NCBI GenBank assembly: GCA_015657435.1
Contig: JADLKH010000003.1
Span: 192,487 to 199,098 of the forward strand
Reading direction: 5' to 3'
Source: Synergistales bacterium
Lineage (GTDB): Bacteria; Synergistota; Synergistia; Synergistales; 79-D21
DNA length: 6,612 nt
Part shown: positions 1 through 6,588 of the stretch, piece after piece
How the letters are laid out: each line of letters begins with the position of its first letter
Position numbering within the stretch: the stretch's first letter is position 1
The notes under the pieces: model-generated
The model's database searches: none
What the model was told of the DNA's origin: nothing
Seen by the model: the letters and a program-made list of their open reading frames with translations, nothing else
Made by a program: the position numbers and the translations under genes

Positions 1-900
1 CGAAGCGTAGGTGGACCAGAGGCCGGAGGCGCGTGCGATGCCGTACCCGCCAAGGTAGAGCCCGACGCCGAGCAGCCCCAGTGCGGTTACGGTCATCGTG
101 CGGGACCGGGTTCCGAAGAAGAGGGCTTTCTCCCTGGGGCAGGATTCGACGCAGCGGCCGCAGGTCAGGCACTCCGCCGACGAGGTGATCTCGACGGATT
201 CGGGATCGAGCCTCACCGGGCAGACCCTGCTGCAGAGGTGGCAGTGGATGCAGTGTTCGTCGGATCGCCGGACCTTGAAGAGGGAGAGTTTCTGCAGGGG
301 AGCCAGGAGTGCGCCAAGCGGACAGAGATACCGGCACCAGAACCGCTCGATGAAGAGGCCGGCCCCGATGACCAGCGCAAAGAGGACGACGAAGGACCAT
401 GGGGCCTCCGCCATGCCTTCCCAACCCGCCGAAAGGTGCATCCAGGCGACCCAGGGGTCGTAGGCACGCCAGGCCAGGGTGCCGAGTTTCCAGGTGAAGG
501 CGAGGATGACGGCAAGAACGGCGTATTTCAGGAACCTCAGCGGACGGTCGACCGGTTCGGGCAGTTCCCTTGGACGGATCCCCAATCGGCGCGACAGTTT
601 CGCCGACCATTCGCCGATTGTGCCGAGCGGACAGATCCATCCGCAGAAAACCCTGCCGAGAAAGGGTGTCATGAGCACGACGATCACGAGAAGGACCAAC
701 GCGCTCGGGGCTACGCGGCGAAGCCATGTCCCCGAGGCGATGAAGCCGTACAGGCTTTCCATCCCCCCGAAGGGACAGAGCGCATCGACCGGCGGAACGC
801 CCTGCGGGCCCCCTCCCAGGATCTGGTGACGATAACCCGTCCATGTCATGAAGGCCAAAAACGCACCCTGGATCAGCATCCTCAATTGATTGGACTTCAT
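1..900 (-). CDS. Membrane-bound 4Fe-4S (polyferredoxin-type) electron-transfer protein, C-terminus cut off by window edge
   Basis: The frame read leftward from ATG at 900-898 is open for 300 codons to base 1, with no stop in the window, so the 3' end is missing. Predicted membrane helices lie near residues 7-22, 63-80, 122-138, 167-185 and 268-288. Two classical ferredoxin motifs sit between the last two: C217-xx-C220-xx-C223-xxx-C227-P and C244-xx-C247-xx-C250-xxx-C254-P, enough for two [4Fe-4S] clusters. Further conserved-looking cysteines are C42 (LCPFGG), C86/C90 (FCGWICPLG) and C189/C193 (CRYLCPLG), typical of the NapH/CcoG/NosR-like superfamily. Such proteins pass electrons between the quinone pool or cytoplasmic donors and a partner reductase; the partner is not visible here. 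The start is supported by AAGGGG eight bases upstream. It is divergent from the dehydratase gene. The family is clear, the exact substrate is not; a further C-terminal domain could lie beyond the edge. Confidence 0.88.
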   Translation of the reverse strand, partial: MKSNQLRMLIQGAFLAFMTWTGYRHQILGGGPQGVPPVDALCPFGGMESLYGFIASGTWLRRVAPSALVLLVIVVLMTPFLGRVFCGWICPLGTIGEWSAKLSRRLGIRPRELPEPVDRPLRFLKYAVLAVILAFTWKLGTLAWRAYDPWVAWMHLSAGWEGMAEAPWSFVVLFALVIGAGLFIERFWCRYLCPLGALLAPLQKLSLFKVRRSDEHCIHCHLCSRVCPVRLDPESVEITSSAECLTCGRCVESCPREKALFFGTRSRTMTVTALGLLGVGLYLGGYGIARASGLWSTYAS

Positions 901-908
901 CGGCCCAA

Positions 909-914
909 CCCCTT
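909..914 (-). promoter_or_regulatory. Ribosome binding site of the 4Fe-4S protein gene
   Basis: On the minus strand this reads AAGGGG, eight bases before the ATG at 900. It supports that start; the next in-frame methionine (residue 8) would cut into the first membrane helix. Confidence 0.5.
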
Positions 915-919
915 TCCGG

Positions 920-937
920 CCGGGGTGATACCCCCGG
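920..937. promoter_or_regulatory. GC-rich inverted repeat in the leader of the 4Fe-4S gene
   Basis: The arms CCGGGGT and ACCCCCGG are separated by GAT, with one unpaired C in the longer arm. The element lies between the AT-rich promoter-like region and the ribosome binding site of the leftward gene, close to the transcription start predicted from the -10-like hexamer. It could form a stem-loop at the very 5' end of the mRNA or serve as a protein-binding palindrome. There is no U-tract, so it does not look like an intrinsic terminator. The repeat is seen directly; its role is inferred. Confidence 0.35.
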
Positions 938-943
938 ACCTTA

Positions 944-972
944 TTTATATTGCTGTATTCTAACAGATTCAC
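944..972 (-). promoter_or_regulatory. Candidate sigma-70-like promoter for the 4Fe-4S gene
   Basis: Bases 938-963 form an AT-rich island in otherwise GC-rich DNA. On the minus strand a TATAAA hexamer (944-949) matches the -10 consensus at 5 of 6 positions. Seventeen bases upstream lies GTGAAT (967-972), only a 3 of 6 match to the -35 consensus. Transcription would start near 937, giving a leader of roughly 37 bases. The weak -35 suggests either activator dependence or a wrong assignment. Confidence 0.35.
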
Positions 973-1025
973 ATGCGCGGCGGCAGGCGAAATCTCGGAC
1001 CCGGTGTCCGAAACGCGGGTTTTTC

Positions 1026-1038
1026 GCCTAAACTAGGC
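1026..1038. promoter_or_regulatory. Short perfect palindrome / possible -10 region upstream of the dehydratase gene
   Basis: GCCTA-AAC-TAGGC is a perfect 5-bp inverted repeat with a 3-base centre. It contains TAAACT (1029-1034), a 4 of 6 match to a -10 box placed about 35 bases before the GTG start. No convincing -35 element lies 16-18 bases upstream. It could be a core promoter overlapped by an operator, or chance; a 5-bp arm is short. Confidence 0.25.
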
Positions 1039-1052
1039 AGGAAAATCCAGGT

Positions 1053-1060
1053 GAGGAGGT
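1053..1060 (+). promoter_or_regulatory. Strong Shine-Dalgarno site that fixes the GTG start of the dehydratase gene
   Basis: GAGGAGGT is nearly a full anti-16S complement and sits seven bases before GTG at 1068. No ATG at a suitable distance competes with it, so the non-ATG start is well supported. Confidence 0.8.
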
Positions 1061-1067
1061 CTTTCCA

Positions 1068-2048
1068 GTGGTCATCAACCCGTCGATCAGCGATGTTTTG
1101 AAAGCGTACCGCTTCCTGAGGTCCAGGGTCCGCCACACCCCCGTGGAGCGATCCTTCGTTCTGAGCGGGCTCGCCGGGGCCGATGTTTACATCAAGTGGG
1201 AGAACGCCCAGTTCTGCGGATCCTTCAAGATCCGGGGAGCCTTGAACAAGATGTTCTCCCTGACCCCGGAGGAACGCGCCCGGGGGGTGGTCACGCCATC
1301 GAGCGGCAATCACGGGCAGGGAGTGGCCTTCGCCGCGTCGCAGATCGGCGTGAAGGCCGTCGTCTGTGTCCCGGGGGCCTGTCCCATGACGAAGCGGGAG
1401 GCCATCCGGCGCCTGGGTGGGGACTGGGTCGAACTGAGGGTCGTGGGAGAACTCTACGACGATGCGGAACACGAGGCGCACCGGCTGGCCTCCCTTGAGG
1501 GCATGACTTTCGTTTCCTCCTACGAGGACGCGGCCGTGATCAGCGGTGCGGCCACGCTGGGGATCGAAATGCTGATGGACGAGCCCGAGCTTGATGTGCT
1601 TCTGGTACCCGCCGGGGGCGGCGGACTGATGAACGGCGTATCGCTCGCGGCTAAGGCGCTGAGGCCGGATATCCGCATCTGGGGCGTCCAGTCGGTGGCT
1701 TCCCAGCCCTGGGTCGCTTCATGGGAGGGAGGACGCGTCCTGGAAGTCCCCTACGGAGATTCCCTGGCCGACGGCCTGACCGGTTCCATTCCCCAGAGCC
1801 TGCTAGATCTGGCCAAAACCCGCATGGAGGGGTGCTTCAGCGTCACGGAGGAGGAGATCGGGAAAGCGATCGCCTTCCTCCACAGGGAGCACCACCAGGT
1901 CGTAGAAGGCGCCGGGGCGGTCGGAGTGGCGGCGCTCCTGGCAGGGAAGGTCCCGGCGGAGCTTTCGGGGCTTCGGGTCGGAGTGGTCATCTCGGGCGGC
2001 AACATCGACCACGCGAGGCTTCTGCCTCTTCTCGAGCGCTGGGGTTAG
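1068..2048 (+). CDS. PLP-dependent threonine/serine dehydratase-like enzyme (fold type II, no ACT domain)
   Basis: This 326-residue protein has the hallmarks of the threonine/serine dehydratase and serine racemase family. The PLP-binding lysine is K54 in GSFKIRGA (51-58). The substrate/PLP loop is SSGNHGQG (78-85). The phosphate-binding glycine loop is GGGGL (183-187), and the cofactor-ring serine lies in SGGN (309-312). Further family blocks are LADGL near 231-235 and VVEGAGA near 283-289. The length matches catabolic, single-domain dehydratases (about 330 residues), and there is no C-terminal ACT-like regulatory domain as in biosynthetic IlvA. The expected reaction is deamination of threonine or serine to 2-oxobutyrate or pyruvate plus ammonia, in the cytosol. 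The loop that usually reads GQGT is GAAT (160-163), so the substrate could differ (a hydroxy-amino acid lyase or racemase is possible). The start is GTG with a strong ribosome binding site. It appears monocistronic: divergent from the 4Fe-4S gene and convergent with the AsmA/TamB-like gene. Confidence 0.87.
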   Translation: MVINPSISDVLKAYRFLRSRVRHTPVERSFVLSGLAGADVYIKWENAQFCGSFKIRGALNKMFSLTPEERARGVVTPSSGNHGQGVAFAASQIGVKAVVCVPGACPMTKREAIRRLGGDWVELRVVGELYDDAEHEAHRLASLEGMTFVSSYEDAAVISGAATLGIEMLMDEPELDVLLVPAGGGGLMNGVSLAAKALRPDIRIWGVQSVASQPWVASWEGGRVLEVPYGDSLADGLTGSIPQSLLDLAKTRMEGCFSVTEEEIGKAIAFLHREHHQVVEGAGAVGVAALLAGKVPAELSGLRVGVVISGGNIDHARLLPLLERWG

Positions 2049-2057
2049 TCCCTTCGC

Positions 2058-5000
2058 CTAATTGTCCGTTTCGGGCTTCAGGATCTGCCGGATCACCTGT
2101 TCGAGCAGCTGATCCTTGATCTGGCTTCCGGCGTCCCCGCTGCTCTTCGATCCTCCTTCTCCCGTGGGGATCGTGATCGTGATCCGGAAGTCGTCGCGGT
2201 CCTCCTTGCCGGAAGGATCGGAGGGTGACGTGGGGATGGGGCTCTCCTTCGGATGCTGAATGACCTTGAGATCACCGATCGTCGGCTTCCTCCAGGGGCC
2301 CTTGAGGTTGAAGCTGACCTCCTGGAAGTCCCGCCGGGCCGCACCGCCCAGAATTCCGCCGAGGAACTGCTGGAGGGTGGCCGTGGACCAGCTGCCGTCG
2401 GAGGAAAGCAATCCCTCCAGTCCTCCCAGGAGGAGGTTTAGCCCGCGGATGTTGATTTCTCCGTAGCTTTTCAGGTCGAGGTTGCCCCCCTCCCCGATGG
2501 AGCCGTCGACGGAGAGGTAGCGGTAGAACCGGTCTCCGGGAACGGCGTTGGCCCGAGTCCCGGGCAGGAGAAAGACCGATTTCCCGTCGATGTTGAAATT
2601 GGCGTTGACGCTGCTGTAGCGGATGGAGGGGCTTCCCGTGATCGGGACGAGGTTCTTCAGGGCGGAGAAGCCCTCCACGGCTCCTTCCTTCACCCGGAGC
2701 GAACCGTTCCCGTCCATCAGGAAGGCCTTCCCGTATTCATTGGAGATCCTGAACGCGAGGTCAGCCTTCCCGGAGATGGAGCCCTCCGTCCGCAGCGCGT
2801 CCTTCAGGGCGGGCGCAAGGTCGGCCCCGTTGACGGTCATCCGGGCTCCCCAGCGGGCCTTTCCCATCTCCACGGACCCGGCCACCTTCACGTCGCCGCC
2901 GTAGGCTTTTGCCGTTCCGCTTTCGACCGTGATGAACTCGTCCGTCGTGACGAACGGAGCATTCACGTCCGTCAGGCGGAATCCCCAAAGTTCGAGTTCC
3001 GGGGACTTCAGGCGCCCCGAGCCCTGAAAGCCCTCGGCGTTGATCCTTCCGGAGACCTTCGCGTCCACGAAGCCCTTCAGGAGTTCCTTCGTCCCGCCGA
3101 TGAAGCGGGGGACGAGGTCCTGCAGGCTGAGTTTCGACCCCTCCATGGCGAAGGCGAGCTCGAAGCCTTCCTTGCCTTTCAGGATGGTTCCGCTGCCCGT
3201 TACCGGCGAATCTCCCACCAGCGCCCGGGCCTCCCGGATGTGAAGGGTCTCTCCGGTGGAGACGCCTTCCCCCCTGACCTGGACCTGTCTGAAAAGGAGG
3301 CCGGAAAAGGCGAGCTCCGGCACGGAGACTGAAAGGTCCACCATCGGCCTTTGGGCGGGTCCTTTGACCGCGGCCTGGGCCGATGCGTGCCCCTTCAGGG
3401 GGAGAGCCAGGTTGAAGTGGTTCGTGATCTCCCTCAGGTCCAGGCCTTCCGCGCGGGCTTCCAGGTCCAGCTCCGCGGGCTGGGCGGCCGTTCCTTTGCG
3501 GATGCTGCCGGATCCCTTCACGCTTCCTCCGATGACCCGCCCTTCCAGTTGCTCGATGCGGATCCCCTGCCCCGTTCCCGCAAGGCGGAAGCGGAAATCG
3601 CCGATCTTCATCCCGCCGGCGGCAAGGTCGTCCGCGCTTCCCTCCACTTTCCAGGCCGGTACGGGGAGGACGCCGTTGAGCGTGAGGAGGCCCTCGGTCT
3701 TCCCGGAAACGGGAATCGGGAGCAGTCCGTTCAGGAACGGGGCGATCTCCGTTGCGGAAAAACGGCCCTTCAGGTCTGCCTCGGGCTTGGCGGAAAGCTT
3801 CGAAATCCTGCCCGAAAGGAAGACGGAAGAGCTCCCGGCCTTGCCGGACAGGGCGAGGATCTCCAGAGCATCCTGGCGGAAGCGGAAGGACGTGTCGATC
3901 GCGCGGGAGGGAAGGGCCGCGGTCAGGTTGGCCCTGAACCCGCCCAGCTTCGCCTCAAGGGAGGGATCCTGCGTGTCGCCCAGGACGCGAAAGGATCCCT
4001 CGGCCTTCCCGGCCGGAGAAAACGAACGAAGAGCCTCATGGCGTTCCGCGAGCGACCTGGCCTCGATTCCTGCGATCCGGCCCGACAGGTCGAGCCGGGG
4101 GTGGGCGTCGAACAGCCCGGCGACGAGGCCGGAAAGGTTCACTTGGCCGCCCTGCCAGGCGGCCGTGGCCCCGCTGATCCGGGCATTTTTGCCATCGCTT
4201 GCGAAGGGGAGCCTGACCGATCCCAGTTTTTCCCCCCGGGCCGCGATGTTTTCCGAAAGGATCAGTCCGTCGAACCGCAGGGCCCGGGCGGGACCGACGA
4301 GGCGGATTCGTCCGGTGAGGTCCCCTTTCGCTTCAAGGGCGGACAGCCCACGGAAGCGCTCCGAGAGCCGGTCGAGGCTGATTTTGCCGATGGCCAGGGC
4401 AAGGTCGAGTTCGACCCGGGGCTTGATCCGGACGGGCCCTTTGGCTTCGATCGGGGACCCCAGCCATTTGCCGGTCAGTTCAAGCCGTCCTCTTTGTCCC
4501 TCCGCCAAAGTGAAGGTGGCGTTCGATTCGGTCAAGTCCTGGCTGGCGACGGTCATCGCGTCCGCCTTGACCTCGACCTGCCCGGTCAGGGCGCGAAGGG
4601 GGCCCGCCAGGTCGACGGAAACCGTCTGGGCGGATCCCTTCAGGAAGGTGATCCACGGGAGGACGGCCTTCCAGCGCGCCGTCTCCATCCCCTTCCCGCG
4701 GATCTTGAGGGTCCAGGGAGCCGGCCTTTGCGTGAAATCGGTCGACACCGAGCCCTCGACGGGATGGCCGAAGGCTTCCCCGGAAAGATCCTCGAAGGAA
4801 AGAATCTTCCCGTCGTACGTCCAGTTCCCGCGCAGTTTCTCGAAATCGATCCCGGCAACCCTTCCGGAGCTGAGGGAGAGGTTCCCGCCGTAGCGGAGGG
4901 CGGGCCACTTGCCCTCGACGCGAAACTCGGTGAGGACGGGGCCGAAAAACCGTTCCCCGAGGGCGGGCCAGAAATTGCGGAGCGTCATGAGTTCGACGCC

Positions 5001-5672
5001 GTTCACCCGGACGAGCAGACCCAGGGTCGGACGGACGGTGCCGAACACCTCGATGCGCCCTTTCCCCACCTCCATCTCGAAGTTTTCGACCTGGGCGAGG
5101 CCGCCCACGAGACGGTAGCGGCCCTTCCCACGGGCTTCCACGCTGTTGGAGGCCGCCCGGAAGTTGCCCTCGATGGCGTAATCGGAAATCTTGAGGTTGG
5201 CCCGACGCAGGTCGAGCTGCCCGGAGCGGGTCCGGACGATGCAGTCGTCCAGCCTGACCGTGTCGAGGGGGATGTCCAGCCGGTCGAGGTTTTTGCGTTC
5301 CTTCGGCAGGAGGTCCGTGAGGCGCTCCAGGTCGACGTCGGCTCCGCGGATATCCAGGCGGCGTATGAAAATGCGGCGTTGTAGAATTGAAGGGAGATCC
5401 TGGCGGAAGGTGAGCTCGGCCGCCGACAGGACGGGAAGGCCTTCCTTCGTCAAAACGATGTTGCGGGCCCGGTATCCGATGATGGGGTTGCCGCTCATCG
5501 AGCCGATGTAGAGTTCGGCGCCGAGGGCGCTTTTCGCCCCGCCTGTGGCGAGGTTGCGGACAATACCTTCGCCGTACGGCATCCGGACGGCGGCAACGAC
5601 GAGAATGACGGGTACGAAAAGCAAAAAGGCCCAGAAGGCCAACTTGGCGGGAGACCGGGTTTTTCCGGGCAT
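2058..5672 (-). CDS. Giant AsmA/TamB-like inner-membrane-anchored envelope protein
   Basis: From ATG at 5672 this encodes 1204 residues. A short basic N-terminus (MPGKTRSPAK) is followed by one hydrophobic helix at about 9-30, consistent with an inner-membrane anchor and a periplasmic body. Residues about 50-110 follow the TamB-type N-terminal pattern (G-x-E-L-x-I-G-S-M-S-G-N, then short amphipathic strands). The body is a long run of beta-strand modules rich in alternating hydrophobic residues and GG/SG turns, for example GGQVNLSG near 510 and GGSVKGSGSI near 712. Residues about 1010-1130 look more like an AsmA C-terminal region, ending in FNLKGPWRKPTI. A polar Pro/Ser/charged tail closes with an amphipathic helix. 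Only one cysteine (C144) is seen. Such proteins form hydrophobic grooves thought to carry phospholipid to the outer membrane, or aid outer-membrane assembly; TamA is not in view. I chose 5672 over an in-frame ATG at 5708 because AAGAGG lies six bases upstream and the 5708 ATG overlaps a -10-like hexamer. Family call firm, exact ortholog not. Confidence 0.82.
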   Translation of the reverse strand: MPGKTRSPAKLAFWAFLLFVPVILVVAAVRMPYGEGIVRNLATGGAKSALGAELYIGSMSGNPIIGYRARNIVLTKEGLPVLSAAELTFRQDLPSILQRRIFIRRLDIRGADVDLERLTDLLPKERKNLDRLDIPLDTVRLDDCIVRTRSGQLDLRRANLKISDYAIEGNFRAASNSVEARGKGRYRLVGGLAQVENFEMEVGKGRIEVFGTVRPTLGLLVRVNGVELMTLRNFWPALGERFFGPVLTEFRVEGKWPALRYGGNLSLSSGRVAGIDFEKLRGNWTYDGKILSFEDLSGEAFGHPVEGSVSTDFTQRPAPWTLKIRGKGMETARWKAVLPWITFLKGSAQTVSVDLAGPLRALTGQVEVKADAMTVASQDLTESNATFTLAEGQRGRLELTGKWLGSPIEAKGPVRIKPRVELDLALAIGKISLDRLSERFRGLSALEAKGDLTGRIRLVGPARALRFDGLILSENIAARGEKLGSVRLPFASDGKNARISGATAAWQGGQVNLSGLVAGLFDAHPRLDLSGRIAGIEARSLAERHEALRSFSPAGKAEGSFRVLGDTQDPSLEAKLGGFRANLTAALPSRAIDTSFRFRQDALEILALSGKAGSSSVFLSGRISKLSAKPEADLKGRFSATEIAPFLNGLLPIPVSGKTEGLLTLNGVLPVPAWKVEGSADDLAAGGMKIGDFRFRLAGTGQGIRIEQLEGRVIGGSVKGSGSIRKGTAAQPAELDLEARAEGLDLREITNHFNLALPLKGHASAQAAVKGPAQRPMVDLSVSVPELAFSGLLFRQVQVRGEGVSTGETLHIREARALVGDSPVTGSGTILKGKEGFELAFAMEGSKLSLQDLVPRFIGGTKELLKGFVDAKVSGRINAEGFQGSGRLKSPELELWGFRLTDVNAPFVTTDEFITVESGTAKAYGGDVKVAGSVEMGKARWGARMTVNGADLAPALKDALRTEGSISGKADLAFRISNEYGKAFLMDGNGSLRVKEGAVEGFSALKNLVPITGSPSIRYSSVNANFNIDGKSVFLLPGTRANAVPGDRFYRYLSVDGSIGEGGNLDLKSYGEINIRGLNLLLGGLEGLLSSDGSWSTATLQQFLGGILGGAARRDFQEVSFNLKGPWRKPTIGDLKVIQHPKESPIPTSPSDPSGKEDRDDFRITITIPTGEGGSKSSGDAGSQIKDQLLEQVIRQILKPETDN

Positions 5673-5677
5673 CGGGC

Positions 5678-5684
5678 ACCTCTT
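5678..5684 (-). promoter_or_regulatory. Ribosome binding site deciding the start of the AsmA/TamB-like gene
   Basis: Reads AAGAGGT on the minus strand, with a 5-6 base gap to the ATG at 5672. The alternative in-frame ATG at 5708 has only a weak GGG-type sequence before it and would put 12 extra polar residues ahead of the membrane anchor. Confidence 0.6.
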
Positions 5685-5706
5685 GAAGGAGAATTCGTTC
5701 CGCCTC

Positions 5707-5712
5707 ATTTTA
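5707..5712 (-). promoter_or_regulatory. Candidate -10 box of the AsmA/TamB-like gene
   Basis: On the minus strand this hexamer is TAAAAT, a 5 of 6 match to TATAAT and the only AT-rich hexamer in the 70-bp divergent gap. It implies transcription starting near 5700, giving a leader of about 28 bases before the ATG at 5672. No good -35 is found 16-18 bases upstream (the region is C-rich). For the rightward gene, TTGAAG (5683-5688) and CATTTT (5706-5711) are spaced by 17 bp, but the -10 match is poor. Confidence 0.33.
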
Positions 5713-5730
5713 CCCTACCAGGGATCGGTC

Positions 5731-5736
5731 GGGGGG
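5731..5736 (+). promoter_or_regulatory. Weak G-rich ribosome binding site of larE
   Basis: GGGGGG lies six bases before ATG at 5743. It pairs only partly with the anti-Shine-Dalgarno, but its position is right. The better GAAGGAG at 5684-5690 has no start codon at a usable distance on this strand. Confidence 0.35.
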
Positions 5737-5742
5737 CTTCCG

Positions 5743-6588
5743 ATGGGTGACGTCCGTGAAGGAAAGACAATCCGGCCCGAGGTTTTCGGGCGTTTCGAGG
5801 CGCTTGTCCGGAATCTTGCCGGCCGGGAAAGCGTGGTCGTCCTTTTTTCAGGCGGGGTCGACAGCACCCTGCTGGCCCATGCGGCCTACACGGCGCTGAA
5901 GGACCGGTCGGTCGCCCTGACCTTCAGGAGTCCTCTGGAGGATCCGGGTGAAGTTCGGATGGCCGAGGCGGCCGCCCTGTGCATCGGAATCCGGCATGTG
6001 ACCGTCGGGTCGCTGGACCTTTCCGTACCCGAAATCGCCGCAAACCGTCCTGACCGCTGCTATGCGTGCCGGAAGCACCGGGACGCCCTGGCCCTCGAAT
6101 GGGCCCGGCGGAACGGCTACGAGGTCCTTGTGGACGGATTCTCCCTCTCCGACCTGGAGGAGGACCGCCCTGGAAAGAAGGCTTCCGACGAGGACGGAGT
6201 CGGACACCCCCTGCTGGAGGCCCTGCTGGGGAGAAACGACATCCGGGAGCTGTCGAGGTTCCTCGGGCTCGAAGGGTGGGAGCGCACGGGAAGTCCCTGC
6301 CTGGCCACCCGATTTCCCCCCTTCACGGCCTTGTCCGAAGAGGCACTCCGCCGTGTGGCCCGTTCGGAAACGGCGCTCAGGGCGCTCGGATTTGCGCCGG
6401 TGAGGGTCCGGTCGCTTCCGGGCCCGTTCGCGGTGGTCGAAACGGGCGATCCCTCCGGGCTCGTGGCGCGGAGGGACCGGGTCGTCCGGATCCTGAAGGA
6501 AGAGGGGTTCATGAGAGTCCTCATCGACCTTGAGGGGTACGAAAGGGGCAAAATGGGCCGGATCCCCCGGGGAAGGCCTAGCCCATGA
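5743..6588 (+). CDS. larE: LarE-type ATP-dependent sulfur transferase for nickel-pincer nucleotide cofactor synthesis
   Basis: This 281-residue protein has the usual LarE length. Near the N-terminus, SGGVDS (36-41) is the PP-loop that binds ATP and adenylates the substrate carboxylate. The family block RCYACRKH supplies C106-xx-C109. A DRPGKKAS block (141-148) is followed by HPLLEALL (155-162), IRELSRFLGL (167-176) and SPCLATRFP with C186; the protein ends with a DLEGYERGKMG block. LarE puts sulfur into pyridinium dicarboxylate mononucleotide, the step between LarB and LarC in making the nickel-pincer cofactor of lactate racemase LarA and relatives. In some LarE proteins the Cys equivalent to C186 is itself sacrificed; in others three cysteines, as here, hold a [4Fe-4S] cluster, so the Fe-S type is likely. 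The block normally reading DGTN-x-DD is DGFSLSD (131-137), a noticeable divergence. The start at 5743 avoids a long antisense overlap with the AsmA/TamB-like gene. larA, larB and larC are not in view. Confidence 0.85.
   Translation: MGDVREGKTIRPEVFGRFEALVRNLAGRESVVVLFSGGVDSTLLAHAAYTALKDRSVALTFRSPLEDPGEVRMAEAAALCIGIRHVTVGSLDLSVPEIAANRPDRCYACRKHRDALALEWARRNGYEVLVDGFSLSDLEEDRPGKKASDEDGVGHPLLEALLGRNDIRELSRFLGLEGWERTGSPCLATRFPPFTALSEEALRRVARSETALRALGFAPVRVRSLPGPFAVVETGDPSGLVARRDRVVRILKEEGFMRVLIDLEGYERGKMGRIPRGRPSP

Noticed and set aside
238..963. A 241-codon open frame on the plus strand
   Set aside because: It lies opposite the 4Fe-4S gene, is rich in Pro/Arg/Asp/Glu with no domain pattern, and the minus-strand frame carries unmistakable ferredoxin motifs.
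969..1481. A 170-codon minus-strand open frame
   Set aside because: It is antisense to the dehydratase, whose PLP motifs are clear, and has no recognisable motif of its own.
2040..2070. A shared bidirectional terminator between the convergent genes
   Set aside because: No inverted repeat with flanking T-tracts is present in or next to the 9-bp gap.
3256..5384. Two very long overlapping plus-strand open frames (3256-4893 and 3351-5384)
   Set aside because: They run antisense to the AsmA/TamB-like gene. Their composition (Arg/Ser/Pro-rich in one, Gly/Asp/Glu/Arg-rich in the other) is what GC-rich codon bias produces in shadow frames, and neither shows a ribosome binding site or domain pattern I could recognise.
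4480..5679. A 399-codon minus-strand open frame overlapping the AsmA/TamB-like gene
   Set aside because: It is out of frame with the giant protein and extremely Arg/Pro/Gly-rich, typical of a GC-driven shadow frame. It is not evidence of a frameshift because the main frame is intact throughout.
5545..5742. A longer N-terminus for LarE starting at 5545
   Set aside because: It would overlap the start of the divergent envelope gene by over 120 bases and place the PP-loop about 100 residues in, unlike the family. ATG at 5743 puts it at residue 36.
6117..6551. Open frames in other frames and on the minus strand over larE
   Set aside because: Shadow frames of larE; no motif, and larE family blocks run continuously through this interval.
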